In this document: piece by piece, positions 36,512-43,919 of the stretch
How positions within the stretch are numbered: position 1 is the stretch's first letter
Layout of the letters: every line of letters begins with the position of its first letter
Assembly: GCA_003298465.1 (NCBI GenBank)
Contig: QNGA01000014.1
Span: 13,223 to 77,222, forward strand
Direction of reading: 5' to 3'
Length of the DNA stretch: 64,000 nt
Origin: a halophilic archaeon
GTDB lineage: Archaea; Halobacteriota; Halobacteria; Halobacteriales; Haladaptataceae
Translations under genes and position numbers: made by a program
The notes under the pieces: model-generated
Seen by the model: only the letters and a program-made list of their open reading frames with translations
Database searches by the model: none
Told to the model about the DNA's origin: nothing

Positions 36512-36637
36512 TTCAAATGAGGTTGGGAGTTGCCGTCTGTGAGACCGATCGCTACTGTCATTCCTGGCAGCAGTTGTTTTGGCGAGGTGAACGATACCAA
36601 CAGCAGTCTTATTACTCTCTATTACATGCTGTTACAC

Positions 36638-37018
36638 ATGCCAGTCGATTTCGACAGCTATCAGCCATCGAATCTCCCGAAGGAGGATACGAACGGACGG
36701 CGCATACTTGAATTCCTTGCCGACAACGCAGACCTTGGGTATCGTGCCGGCGAGCTCGCAGAGGAACTTGCGCTCCCCCGTGGCAGCGTTGGGACGACGC
36801 TAACCCGTCTTGAAAATCGCGGTCTCGTTCGGCACAAAGGCGATTATTGGGCGATCAACCCAGATGCCTACGACGCCCATACTGCAAGCCTCATCGGGTT
36901 GGAAACAGTGGCAATGGAATTCGAGGGCGACTACTACGACCAGAACCCAGACTGGGATGCAGATCTGCCGGACCTCGAGGAGCAAGAACAAAATGAGAGT
37001 ACACCGGAGGAGGAGTGA
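36638..37018 (+). CDS. wHTH antitoxin-like protein of MazF-type pair
   Basis: A 126-residue protein from MPVDFDSYQPSNLPKE; a TTATTA element lies about 28 bases upstream. A winged helix spans 18-75 (RRILEFLADNADLGYRAGEL, LALPRGSVGTTLTRLENRGL). The C-terminus is an acidic tail (QNPDWDADLPDLEEQEQNES), as often in antitoxins that wrap the toxin. It ends in TGATG overlap with the MazF-like gene. Antitoxin role inferred from pairing. Confidence 0.75.
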   Translation: MPVDFDSYQPSNLPKEDTNGRRILEFLADNADLGYRAGELAEELALPRGSVGTTLTRLENRGLVRHKGDYWAINPDAYDAHTASLIGLETVAMEFEGDYYDQNPDWDADLPDLEEQEQNESTPEEE

Positions 37019-37338
37019 TGTATGACCGTGGAGTGGTGGTCGTTGCTGCGGATCCGTTTGGGAACACACCGCGTCGACCATATCTAATCGTCAGCGGAGA
37101 TGGGCACCCGTTTGCTGGCGAACAATACATCGCACTCGGAATTACATCAAAGGAGTATGCTAATAGTCTCCCGCTTACAGACGCGTTTGAAACCGGAGCC
37201 CTAAGTCAGGACTCGTTTGTTTCGCCCTGGGCTGTTGTTTCGCTCATGGATATCGATATCGACCGGGCAGTTGCTCGACTCAATGAAGAATTTGTGACGA
37301 CAGCAGTCGAGCAGATGGCTGGATACGTTCACGAGTAG
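37018..37338 (+). CDS. PemK/MazF-type toxin
   Basis: A 106-residue protein. The fold pattern of MazF/PemK ribonucleases is visible: RGVVVVAADPFGNTPRRPYL-like first strands, IVSGDGHPFAGEQYIALGIT with the T/S at the substrate strand, then VSPWAVVSLMD. Toxins of this family cleave mRNA at short motifs. Translationally coupled to the wHTH antitoxin. The 3' end abuts a TnpB relic, but the toxin frame looks complete. Confidence 0.75.
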   Translation: MYDRGVVVVAADPFGNTPRRPYLIVSGDGHPFAGEQYIALGITSKEYANSLPLTDAFETGALSQDSFVSPWAVVSLMDIDIDRAVARLNEEFVTTAVEQMAGYVHE

Positions 37339-37339
37339 G

Positions 37340-37606
37340 ACGACCAAAGAATGTGCGTCGTGTGGCGTTTCAACTGGCAAACCGTTGTGGATCCGAGAAC
37401 ATTCCTGTCCCGCTCGCGGATTTGAGGCTGACAGGGACGCAAACGCAGCGTGGAAGATTCTTTCTCGTGGTCTTGAAGATGTAGGAGTGAGACACTCCGA
37501 ATCAATGCCTGTGGAGACTGCACTCCCTGTGGATACACCTGTATCTGCAAAGCGCGTCGTGGAAGCAGGAAGCCTACCCTCACGGAGCGAACGGCGTCAG
37601 CCGTGA
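37340..37606 (+). pseudogene. TnpB (IS200/IS605) C-terminal relic
   Basis: About 88 codons: TKECASCGVSTGKPLWIREH, SCPARGFEADRDANAAWKIL, then a variable tail. This is the zinc finger and third RuvC motif (DRDANAA) of TnpB. The second zinc pair reads CPAR instead of CPxC, so one ligand is lost. The N-terminal ~300 residues are missing; the preceding gene ends one base before. No TnpA. Confidence 0.65.
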
Positions 37607-37624
37607 GTGAGTAGGGTAGTTCAC
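37573..37624 (+). ncRNA. TnpB right end, putative omega-RNA 3' scaffold
   Basis: A GC hairpin (CTCACGG at 37579-37585 with CCGTGAG at 37601-37607, extended by TACCCT and AGGGTA) followed by AGTTCAC ending at 37624. In IS200/IS605-group elements the omega-RNA overlaps the tnpB 3' end and its guide begins just past this right end. Here the bases after TTCAC belong to an NAD(P)-binding protein relic. Expression unknown. Confidence 0.4.
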
Positions 37625-37881
37625 CTACCAAAGCAGAAGCTGATGAACACCTGCGAGAAAGTAGCTTGACCGCTACTATTGTTCGTCCTGGCCTATTAAC
37701 GAATGAGTCCGCTACAGGTTAGATCGAAGTGGGTGATGACCTTGCGAGAGACGGTGAAATCCCACGCGCTGACGTTGCCCAAACGCTCGTCACCGCATTG
37801 CCACTGGAGAACACCTACGGCAAGATGTTCGAAATCCTTGGCAGAGAGACGCCAATCGAGATCGCGTTGAACGATCTGTGA
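37625..37881 (+). pseudogene. NAD(P)-binding oxidoreductase, 3' relic
   Basis: Starting immediately after the TnpB right end, the frame reads TKAEADEHLRESSLTATIVR, PGLLTNESATG, in-frame TAG (37720-37722), VGDDLARDGEIPRADVAQTL and FEILGRETPIEIALNDL. It is the C-terminal third of an atypical short-chain (NAD(P)H-binding, SDR_a5-like) protein. The 5' part is absent: the TnpB element entered this gene, or recombined with it, at the join. Confidence 0.65.
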
Positions 37882-37960
37882 GAGCATGGTTGAGTGCGGA
37901 CGGTCTTGCTAGGCCGGTGCCATAACGCTAAATGCCGCGAGGCCACCTAGAAATAGTACT

Positions 37961-39463
37961 GTGAGTCAGAACACGTCATCCGAGACTGAGTATTCTATCA
38001 CCGATGACTGGGATGCGTTGTACGTCGACGGTGAATGGGTCGAGGGTGAAGAAACGATTGCAGTTACAGATCCGTCAACGCGAGAGACTGTTACGGAAGT
38101 CCCGGCAGCGACCGAGGACGACGTCAATGCGGCCTACGAAGCTGCTGCTGCAGCTCAGTCTGAGTGGGCTGAGACGCCGCCAGCGCGGCGCGAAGAAGTC
38201 ATTCAGGCGTTCGCCCAGGCGCTGGAAGAGCACCGCGATGAAATCATTGAGCTACTCGAAGTCGAAGTTGGCGGTAGCTCGATCATGGGCGAGACGTCCA
38301 TGCAGATTGCGCTGGACCATGCCGGCGAAGCGGCGACGTACCCTCGTCGACTGCAAGGCCAACACAAAGACTCGAACATTCCCGGGAAGGAGAACATTGT
38401 CGAACAGCGACCAGCGGGCGTTGTCACCGCTATCTCACCGTGGAACTTTCCGCTGAATCTCTCGCTGCGGGCGGTCGCCCCAGCCATCGCGACCGGGAAC
38501 ACAGTCGTCCTCAAACCGGCGACAAACTCACCGATCACTGGTGGCCTACTGTTCGCGAAACTATTCGAGGAGGTCGGCCTCCCGGACGGCGTTCTGAACG
38601 TGGTCACCGGCCACGGTTCGGAGATCGGTGATCGAGTTGCAGGCCATCCCGAAAGCGACGTCGTTACATTTACCGGTTCGACGCCAGTCGGACGAGGAGT
38701 GGCGGCGACAGCGGCCGGGAATCTCGCCACGCCTGTGATGGAACTCGGTGGGAACAACGCACATATCGTCACGGCGGACGCCGATCTCGATAAAGCAATC
38801 GACGCCGCAGTTTTCGGGTCGTTCGTCCATCAGGGCCAAGTCTGTATCTCGATCAACCGTCACATCGTTCACGAAAACATCTACGACGAATACGTCGATC
38901 GCCTCGTTGAACGTGCGGAATCACTCCCGACTGGGAGCGCACATGACTCCGACACCGTGGTCGGGCCGATCATCGACGAGTCGCAGCGTGACGAGATGCT
39001 CGAATACGTCGAGGAGTCGGTCGAAGCAGGCGCGACGCTGGAAACAGGCGGAGAGACGGCCACTCTCGACGGCGTCGACGACTCGCTAGTCGTCGAGCCG
39101 ACCGTTCTTTCTGATGTGACCAACGACATGTCTGCGGCCTGCTTCGAGCATTTCGGCCCAATCGCGCCAGTGATTTCGTTCTCGAATGTCGATGAGGCTA
39201 TCGAAATCGCCAACGATACCGAGTATGGCCTTTCCGGTTCTGTCCACGCCGGCGACGAGGGTCGGGGGAAAAAGATCGCCGAGCGTATGGACACCGGCAA
39301 CGTCCACGTCAACGACCAGCCGATTAATGACGAAGCTCACGTGCCCTTTAGCGGCATCAACGCCTCGGGTACGGGCGGCTTCAACAGCGATCAGATCCTC
39401 CACGAGATCACTGAAACGAAGTGGATCTCAGTCCAACACGAAGAACGCGACTACCCCTTCTAA
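37961..39463 (+). CDS. Aldehyde dehydrogenase family protein
   Basis: A 500-residue protein with a GTG start. The NAD(P) and catalytic motifs are complete: SPWNFPLNLS, VVLKPATNSP, FTGSTPVGR, ELGGNN with general base Glu 261, GQVC with nucleophile Cys 295, and EHFGPIAPV. Oxidises an aldehyde to its acid with NAD(P); substrate unknown (benzaldehyde/vanillin-dehydrogenase-like members have similar motifs). Normal length and a stand-alone gene among relics. Confidence 0.9.
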   Translation: MSQNTSSETEYSITDDWDALYVDGEWVEGEETIAVTDPSTRETVTEVPAATEDDVNAAYEAAAAAQSEWAETPPARREEVIQAFAQALEEHRDEIIELLEVEVGGSSIMGETSMQIALDHAGEAATYPRRLQGQHKDSNIPGKENIVEQRPAGVVTAISPWNFPLNLSLRAVAPAIATGNTVVLKPATNSPITGGLLFAKLFEEVGLPDGVLNVVTGHGSEIGDRVAGHPESDVVTFTGSTPVGRGVAATAAGNLATPVMELGGNNAHIVTADADLDKAIDAAVFGSFVHQGQVCISINRHIVHENIYDEYVDRLVERAESLPTGSAHDSDTVVGPIIDESQRDEMLEYVEESVEAGATLETGGETATLDGVDDSLVVEPTVLSDVTNDMSAACFEHFGPIAPVISFSNVDEAIEIANDTEYGLSGSVHAGDEGRGKKIAERMDTGNVHVNDQPINDEAHVPFSGINASGTGGFNSDQILHEITETKWISVQHEERDYPF

Positions 39464-39522
39464 TTGGCGTCAACAACTCCGATATTTTTGCGCACGATTT
39501 GATGAGGCCCGATCCCGTTTCT

Positions 39523-39607
39523 CATCTCAATGAGCAAGTGGCCGTTTCGAGCCTGGGAACAGACTTGGTGATATTGGCTTCTCATTGGACCGGGTCTGAA
39601 ACCGCCT
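39523..39607. repeat. Short repeat unit B, copy 2
   Basis: Matches 34164-34250 (TCTCATCTCAATGAG, GACTTGGTGATATTGGC) and, like it, lies next to a SprT fragment. Confidence 0.4.
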
Positions 39608-39667
39608 CGTCCATCGAGTTTACGGAGAAGGGTGCAGCGGCGATGTCGGCCAAATATGTTCGCGATG

Positions 39668-39793
39668 GTTGAGCAGGACTGCCTGCGTTGTCAGCCCGTT
39701 ATCGAAAGCATTGCAGTCGTCGGTCGTCCCGTCGATACTTTCGGTGAGCGTGCGCTGGTCGGCAACGTCGGGAAGCGTCTGTTGACGAGTCAT
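39668..39793 (-). pseudogene. SprT N-terminal fragment
   Basis: ATG at 39793: MTRQQTLPDVADQRTLTESI, then TTQAVLLNHREH, after which similarity to the other copies ends. A third instance of this N-terminal extension without a protease domain, again directly behind a SWIM gene relic. Confidence 0.5.
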
Positions 39794-39812
39794 AAAACGG
39801 GAAGAAGGGAAG

Positions 39813-40215
39813 TTAGCAGCAGGCGTCGAGCGCGCGTTTGTCGGTGGTCTCAGCCCCACAGTGCTCGCAGCGCCAGTAGCGATGATCGATGTTGCCGTAC
39901 TTATCCTGGCCGACGTGCGGGCCAGTGATGCGCGTCTCTGTGTCGTTACTCTCGTCACTCGCGTCGTCGTCAGCGGGGAAAGCGTCGAGTGAGCCGTCGG
40001 CGGTCGAATCGTCGACGGCAGCCCTGTGCTTACAGAACACACTCTAGTGGACGTGGTACGGGCAGGTACACGTAAGCGCATCACAAGTCTCAGTATCGGG
40101 TATCACGACGTATTCGTGCGCAGCGGAAGTGGCGTGGGTCTCATTCGTCACGTCAACTTGGTCAGAGACTTCGACGTCGAAGATAGGCGTTCCCACTGTA
40201 CGTGTTTTTTGAGCC
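39813..40215 (-). pseudogene. SWIM zinc-finger protein with in-frame stop
   Basis: The minus frame reads AQKTRTVGTPIFDVEV, VDVTNETHATSAAHEYVV, LTCTCPYHVH, TAG, VFCKHRAAVDD, then the CEHCG ribbon and DACC. Here the SWIM ligands (CTC...CKH) are intact but a stop codon near 40044 splits the gene. This is the mirror image of the copy at 36068, which is open but has lost ligands. Confidence 0.6.
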
Positions 40216-40284
40216 CACCAGTAGGTTCAAGGATTATAGCTGGTATTATTGAGATGGGTTTCCTCTGGCAGAGAAGCCCACCCT

Positions 40285-40307
40285 CGCGCTGCTGAGACAG
40301 CAGCGCG
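40285..40307. repeat. GC hairpin, possible TnpB-element right-end relic
   Basis: CGCGCTGCTG (40285-40294), loop AGA, CAGCAGCGCG (40298-40307). It is flanked by GAAGCCCACCC and GGGGAATTCTGA, which resembles right-end hairpins of haloarchaeal IS1341-type elements. No tnpB frame is next to it. Confidence 0.35.
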
Positions 40308-40343
40308 GGGAATTCTGATTTCCCCCGAAGGGAGTGACCTTCT

Positions 40344-40440
40344 CACCTATTCCTATGATGGTATAGGTGTTAAAGCTTGCCCTTTCCTACATAGGAATAG
40401 GTCTTAATAGGGTAGGGCACCAATACCGATATAGGAAAGG
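40344..40440. promoter_or_regulatory. Cluster of ACCTATTCCTAT motifs before wHTH gene
   Basis: CACCTAT and ATAGGTG form an inverted repeat (40344-40350 and 40363-40369). ACCTATTCCTATG (from 40345) reappears inverted as CATAGGAATAGGT (40390-40402), and a partial copy, ATAGGAAAGG, is at 40431-40440. Three copies ending 18 bases before the ATG at 40458 suggest autoregulation by that wHTH protein. Confidence 0.5.
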
Positions 40441-40457
40441 TCCCCAAATCACTCCCC

Positions 40458-40724
40458 ATGGCCGACGGAAACGAACGCAACCCAAACCGTAACGACGAAA
40501 CCGGCCAGTATTCGGCAGGCTACACCCCTGACGACGCCCTCAATGCTCTCCGCGAGCTTGGCGGAACAGCGGGCACTGCTGACGTTGGCGAGCAAATGGG
40601 CTGTGCCCGCCGAACAGCATACAACAAGCTCAAGGAACTCTACGAGTCCGATCGTATCGACTCACAGGAAGTCGGAAGCAGCCGTCTGTGGATACTCATA
40701 GAGGACTCGGAAGACAGCACATAA
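40458..40724 (+). CDS. Small winged-helix regulator
   Basis: An 88-residue protein. After a polar N-terminus (NERNPNRNDETGQY) a winged helix spans 25-85: PDDALNALRELGGTAGTADV, GEQMGCARRTAYNKLKELYE, then a short wing SSRLWILIED. Preceded by a cluster of inverted motifs likely to be its operator. Target otherwise unknown. Confidence 0.7.
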   Translation: MADGNERNPNRNDETGQYSAGYTPDDALNALRELGGTAGTADVGEQMGCARRTAYNKLKELYESDRIDSQEVGSSRLWILIEDSEDST

Positions 40725-40805
40725 CCTCACTATGACGAGGCCGTGTTGAATAGCAAGCACATAGACCAGAAATCTATTTACCGATAATTCATCTGTAATT
40801 GAATA

Positions 40806-41030
40806 ATGCCTTCTACTACTCGCTCTCCGCGAGAATTTGGCCCAATTCAGCTAATCAGTACGTCTCTCAGCCGTCAACTACTTGGATTTTTACTTACATT
40901 TGTTGGGATACAGCTCATAAGCTGGGCCTTTAGTAAGAATACTGTCCCTTCCTCAACGATAATCTACACGGTGATAGGCACGTTTGTGATTTTAAATGGC
41001 TTGTATCTTGGTGGGGTGCGTCCTCGATAA
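40806..41030 (+). CDS. Small two-span membrane protein
   Basis: A 74-residue protein with two hydrophobic helices (about 26-44, FLLTFVGIQLISWAF, and 51-70, IIYTVIGTFVILNGLYLG). An A/T-rich promoter-like stretch (CTATTTACC) is about 40 bases upstream. No family recognised. Confidence 0.5.
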   Translation: MPSTTRSPREFGPIQLISTSLSRQLLGFLLTFVGIQLISWAFSKNTVPSSTIIYTVIGTFVILNGLYLGGVRPR

Positions 41031-41165
41031 ACCTGCATGCATATCGAGTAGGTGATTCAGTGACATTGGCAAAATCAATGAGAGTGCCGTGCTACATACT
41101 TTGTATCTTACACACTGGGATTATCAGCTGTTGAGTATTTCAACAGAGCCGGCACGAGAAAGCTG

Positions 41166-41453
41166 CTATTCGTCGTTCTCGTCGTCTTTGTCCGGGTCAA
41201 GTGCTTCCACCTCTTCCCGGGAGAGATCACCAGCGAGAAACTCTCTGCCGAGATCTGAGAGTTCGTATGCTCCGTTTTCGTGTTGGACAAGCAGTCCAGC
41301 ATCCCGGAGCGCACGAAGTCGTTTGCCCGTGTAGTTTCTCCCGTAGCCAATATTGTCAGCAACAACTTTCGGTGTGACTCGGATATCGTGATTTTCAAAG
41401 AACCCGAAAAGTGGGTAGTCAATCTTTGCGAACCACGATACGCGTTGCACCAT
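41166..41453 (-). CDS. PhiH1-repressor-like wHTH protein
   Basis: A 95-residue protein from MVQRVSWFAKIDYPLFGFF; an ATG at 41477 is possible. Winged-helix motifs: VTPKVVADNIGYGRNYTGKR, LRALRDAGLLVQHENGAYEL, then SDLGREFLAGDLSREEVEAL. This is the arrangement of small haloarchaeal MarR/phage-PhiH1-repressor-like proteins. A perfect palindrome lies 60 bases upstream. A paralogue is at 45320. Confidence 0.7.
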   Translation of the reverse strand: MVQRVSWFAKIDYPLFGFFENHDIRVTPKVVADNIGYGRNYTGKRLRALRDAGLLVQHENGAYELSDLGREFLAGDLSREEVEALDPDKDDENDE

Positions 41454-41516
41454 CTCTTTGAGACAACGGGTACGCATACAAAAGTCAGCTACATCCCAGT
41501 CAACTTCTACCTTTCC

Positions 41517-41536
41517 TACGGTAGATCTCTACCGTA
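41517..41536. promoter_or_regulatory. Palindrome TACGGTAG-ATCT-CTACCGTA
   Basis: A perfect 20-bp palindrome upstream of the wHTH gene on the minus strand, at promoter distance. Likely its operator. Confidence 0.55.
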
Positions 41537-41668
41537 TACGAGGAGTAGTATTAATTTTCGCCAGTAAAGTAGTTACACTAACGGCTCAGCGCGAGTGCTC
41601 AGCGTTCGAGAAGTGAGCGAACGCGTGTCCACAGCACGCGCTCGCGTTGAGTCACACTGCAACCGCAC

Positions 41669-42049
41669 ATGAGACAATCCATCCAATCGCAAAGGAACTT
41701 TCCCTTAGACGAACAGGTACGACTCACCCGACAGTGGAGTGAGTCATCGCCGGCAGTCGATGCGCTCGATCTACCGGATGAGATACAGACCATCCTGCTC
41801 CCCGTTGATGGCGATCCCTCCATTGACGTCTGTCATCTTACACCCGACGGTGAACAGCCAATGTGTGGCTGTCGGGGGTCGTTCACCCGGCATCAGCCAG
41901 ACTACGTATCGCAGGATATCGACCGGCTCTGCGAGAATTGTCGCGCGAAACACTCAGGAGAACAACCGACACGCCCCTGCCCGAGCTGTGGGACAGCGGT
42001 CAGTGTGAACGCGTGGCCTCAGCACGTTCGGAGGTGCACCGATGAGTGA
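41669..42049 (+). CDS. Zinc-finger-like protein, first gene of coiled-coil operon 1
   Basis: A 126-residue protein. Cys pairs cluster in the second half: CHLTPDGEQPMCGCRG, LCENCRAKH, RPCPSCGTA and a final C/H-rich HVRRCTDE, a likely multi-site zinc-binding protein. Its stop overlaps the next start by eight bases (ATGAGTGA). Function unknown; together with the following genes it forms a chain of overlapping ORFs that ends in a coiled-coil protein. Confidence 0.65.
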   Translation: MRQSIQSQRNFPLDEQVRLTRQWSESSPAVDALDLPDEIQTILLPVDGDPSIDVCHLTPDGEQPMCGCRGSFTRHQPDYVSQDIDRLCENCRAKHSGEQPTRPCPSCGTAVSVNAWPQHVRRCTDE

Positions 42050-42371
42050 GTCGGATGCACGAGACATGAGCCAATGGCTGCAGCGACACGAAATAGGTCG
42101 CTGGGGTTTGTTCAATCGCCAGAGGGACGCTGGTTTTAATACCCTGGTAGAGAAAGTGGCGGCTACGCTAGGCACGAATCAGCGCCAGGAAGCAACAAAA
42201 CCGTCGGAGGTCAATGGGTGTCCCACCACCCGCTCCCTCCGACGACGACTCACCTGTTGTTTCCTGCTCAGTCGATATAATTGTTCGGGTCGCAAGAGCG
42301 GTAGCTATCTCGAACAGTTCTGGCTGAGTGACCCTGAAACGGGTCAGCGCGTCACACGACGCGTCAAATGA
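42042..42371 (+). CDS. Operon 1 small protein with Cys/Arg-rich C-terminus
   Basis: A 109-residue protein. The N-terminal half is mixed; the second half reads VNGCPTTRSLRRRLTCCFLL and NCSG then LSDPETGQR. The same pattern (VNGC, TRS, RR, NCSG, LSDPE, GQR) is encoded at 45947-46126 in operon 2, and the alignment is kept in the same frame, which supports coding. Overlaps both neighbours. Function unknown. Confidence 0.55.
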   Translation: MSESDARDMSQWLQRHEIGRWGLFNRQRDAGFNTLVEKVAATLGTNQRQEATKPSEVNGCPTTRSLRRRLTCCFLLSRYNCSGRKSGSYLEQFWLSDPETGQRVTRRVK

Positions 42372-42478
42372 CTATAGCACGACCCCCACGGCACGACGGT
42401 AGAGAGCAGTACCAGCAGCGCGACACGCAACGACAGGCAGTCGATCCGGCGACCACAGAGGTGGTTTTCTATGTGTAA
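42368..42478 (+). CDS. 36-codon ORF, operon 1
   Basis: ATG overlaps the previous stop (ATGA) and its TAA overlaps the next ATG by eight bases. Reads MTIARPPRHDGREQYQQRDT. It resembles the 45-codon ORF at 46123 in operon 2 (MTQHPQNTRHDG), which supports a conserved micro-protein or a translation-relay element. Too short for a family call. Confidence 0.4.
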   Translation: MTIARPPRHDGREQYQQRDTQRQAVDPATTEVVFYV

Positions 42479-42698
42479 TCCCTCCGAGAGCGACGCGGTT
42501 TCCCGAGCAGAATTAGAAGCACTCCTCGAAGCACAGCAAGAGCAGTTAGACGCTCAGCTCACCAAAACGAACAAACTCCTCTGGAAGACCGACAAAGGCA
42601 CCGACGAGCACGAAGAGGCGCTCAAGCTACGTGCGGAGCTACTGAAGACCCGCAAAGCACTCCTCGCGAAGAAAAAGGAGGCGAGCGACGATGTGTGA
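42471..42698 (+). CDS. Small helical/coiled-coil protein, operon 1
   Basis: A 75-residue protein, mostly one long charged helix (SRAELEALLEAQQEQLDAQL, HEEALKLRAELLKTRKALLA). Starts MCNPSESDAV. Its SRAELEALLE segment resembles the SRAEVEEMLAERDEQ of the following protein, suggesting duplication of the helical start. Overlaps both neighbours by eight bases. Confidence 0.6.
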   Translation: MCNPSESDAVSRAELEALLEAQQEQLDAQLTKTNKLLWKTDKGTDEHEEALKLRAELLKTRKALLAKKKEASDDV

Positions 42699-43619
42699 CT
42701 GTGAGTGCGTCTCTCGGGCAGAAGTTGAGGAGATGCTCGCCGAACGTGACGAGCAGATTAGCGACCTGGAGAATGAATGTGAGCGGCTGCGCGAAGAACG
42801 CGACACGGCATTTGACAGGATTGACGAACTTGAGGAGACGATCGAGAGCAACAGTGACGAGATTGAGGACACTCGAGAAGAGATCGAGAATCAACCAACG
42901 GTCGAGTTCCGAGGGACTCCCGCCAACTCAACGATCTCTGGATTGGGTCGAACCCAGTCGGAACCCTGCTCGACAACAATAACAAGGCGATCAAGGAGAA
43001 CACTGGTCGGATTGAAGATCTAGAGCGCGGGGAGGTTGATGTTGACGACGTGCTCGATCACAAGGGCACGGAGAATCAACTCCCGATCCAGCGGGACAAT
43101 GCTGCGCGCAAATCAGACGCACCGACTGATCTCTCGGCGAACCAGGAACGTGCCACCTATGTGTGGGCCGCATTCCACGAGCGGGCCGTCCCCGGCCATG
43201 GGAAGTTGCGAATGGAGTCCTCGACTGTCAAACGCATCCTCGAACTCAACGACTTCGACACGAACCCGAACACTGTCCGGCGGACGATGGAGTTCGTCGC
43301 CAAAGGCACCGCTTGGAACGAAACCCGCCGTCCTGAGGCCGACGATAACCTGATCACGCTTCGTCACGGGGAAAGTTGCAACTCACTCGTTGCTGATCAG
43401 GATGAATGGGAGGCGTTCTTTGCAGAACAAATGGAGCAAGCTGCCGGCATGGCTGACGACGCTCAAGACGACGCTGAGAGCGACGAGGATGAAGAGGCGA
43501 CAACGGACAGCGATGCAGCGGCGGACGATGTGAACGTCGAAATGAACGCTCTCTCGTCTGCTTCGGCAGTCACGTCCGACGAGAACGATTCGGTTGACGG
43601 AGAGATTACGGTGTCGTAA
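42691..43619 (+). pseudogene. Coiled-coil + wHTH protein of operon 1, frameshifted
   Basis: N-terminal frame MCDCECVSRAEVEEMLAERD then a long coiled coil (ISDLENECERLREERDTAFD) to ~residue 74. A one-base loss in a G run near 42912-42914 shifts the frame; the rest continues in another frame as DSRQLNDLWIGSNPVGTLLD, then LSANQERATYVWAAFHERAV, a winged-helix-like segment MESSTVKRILELNDFDTNPN and an acidic tail. The downstream piece also has its own ATG at 43050. Same plan as the coiled-coil proteins of operons 2 and 3. A sequencing error could also explain the shift. Confidence 0.6.
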
Positions 43620-43847
43620 TCAGAGACGACAGCCCCGGTGTAATCTCTGACCCCTTCCAGATGAGGAGGGGGCGCAAGTTGCGCCCCCTCTGATGGCGGA
43701 ATGAAAGGTCGACTACTCTGCGGTGTAATCTCTTCTCTTTTTCTTCTCGATTGTGAGAAGAGAAAGGAAGAGGTTCAGCTGATTACACTGCTCGGTTGAG
43801 GTTGATTACGACGGTGTAATCACCTTCCCACCAGCTGAGTAGTCGAC
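43604..43847. other. Nested-palindrome site after operon 1 (candidate origin/centromere)
   Basis: Two 18-bp palindromes GATTAC-N6-GTAATC at 43604-43621 (overlapping the operon stop codon) and 43804-43821, exactly 200 bases apart. Between them: CGGTGTAATCTCT as a direct repeat (43636 and 43721), a GATTAC half-site (43781), a GC hairpin with 10-bp arms (43666-43675/43681-43690), a hairpin TCTTCTC/GAGAAGA (43742-43761) and long-range arms GTCGACTACTC/GAGTAGTCGAC (43708 and 43837). Very dense for 245 bases. Operon 2 has the same arrangement. Confidence 0.6.
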
Positions 43848-43919
43848 GGCGAATCCGCAGGAAGAAACCTAAGGGGTGGCATGGTATCTAGATTCGATCT
43901 TGAGGCGGATGTCGGCCGG

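Noticed and set aside
43666..43690. GC hairpin as a simple transcription terminator
   Set aside because: No T-run follows, archaeal termination relies mainly on T-tracts, and it lies within a larger symmetrical site; origin/partition reading preferred.
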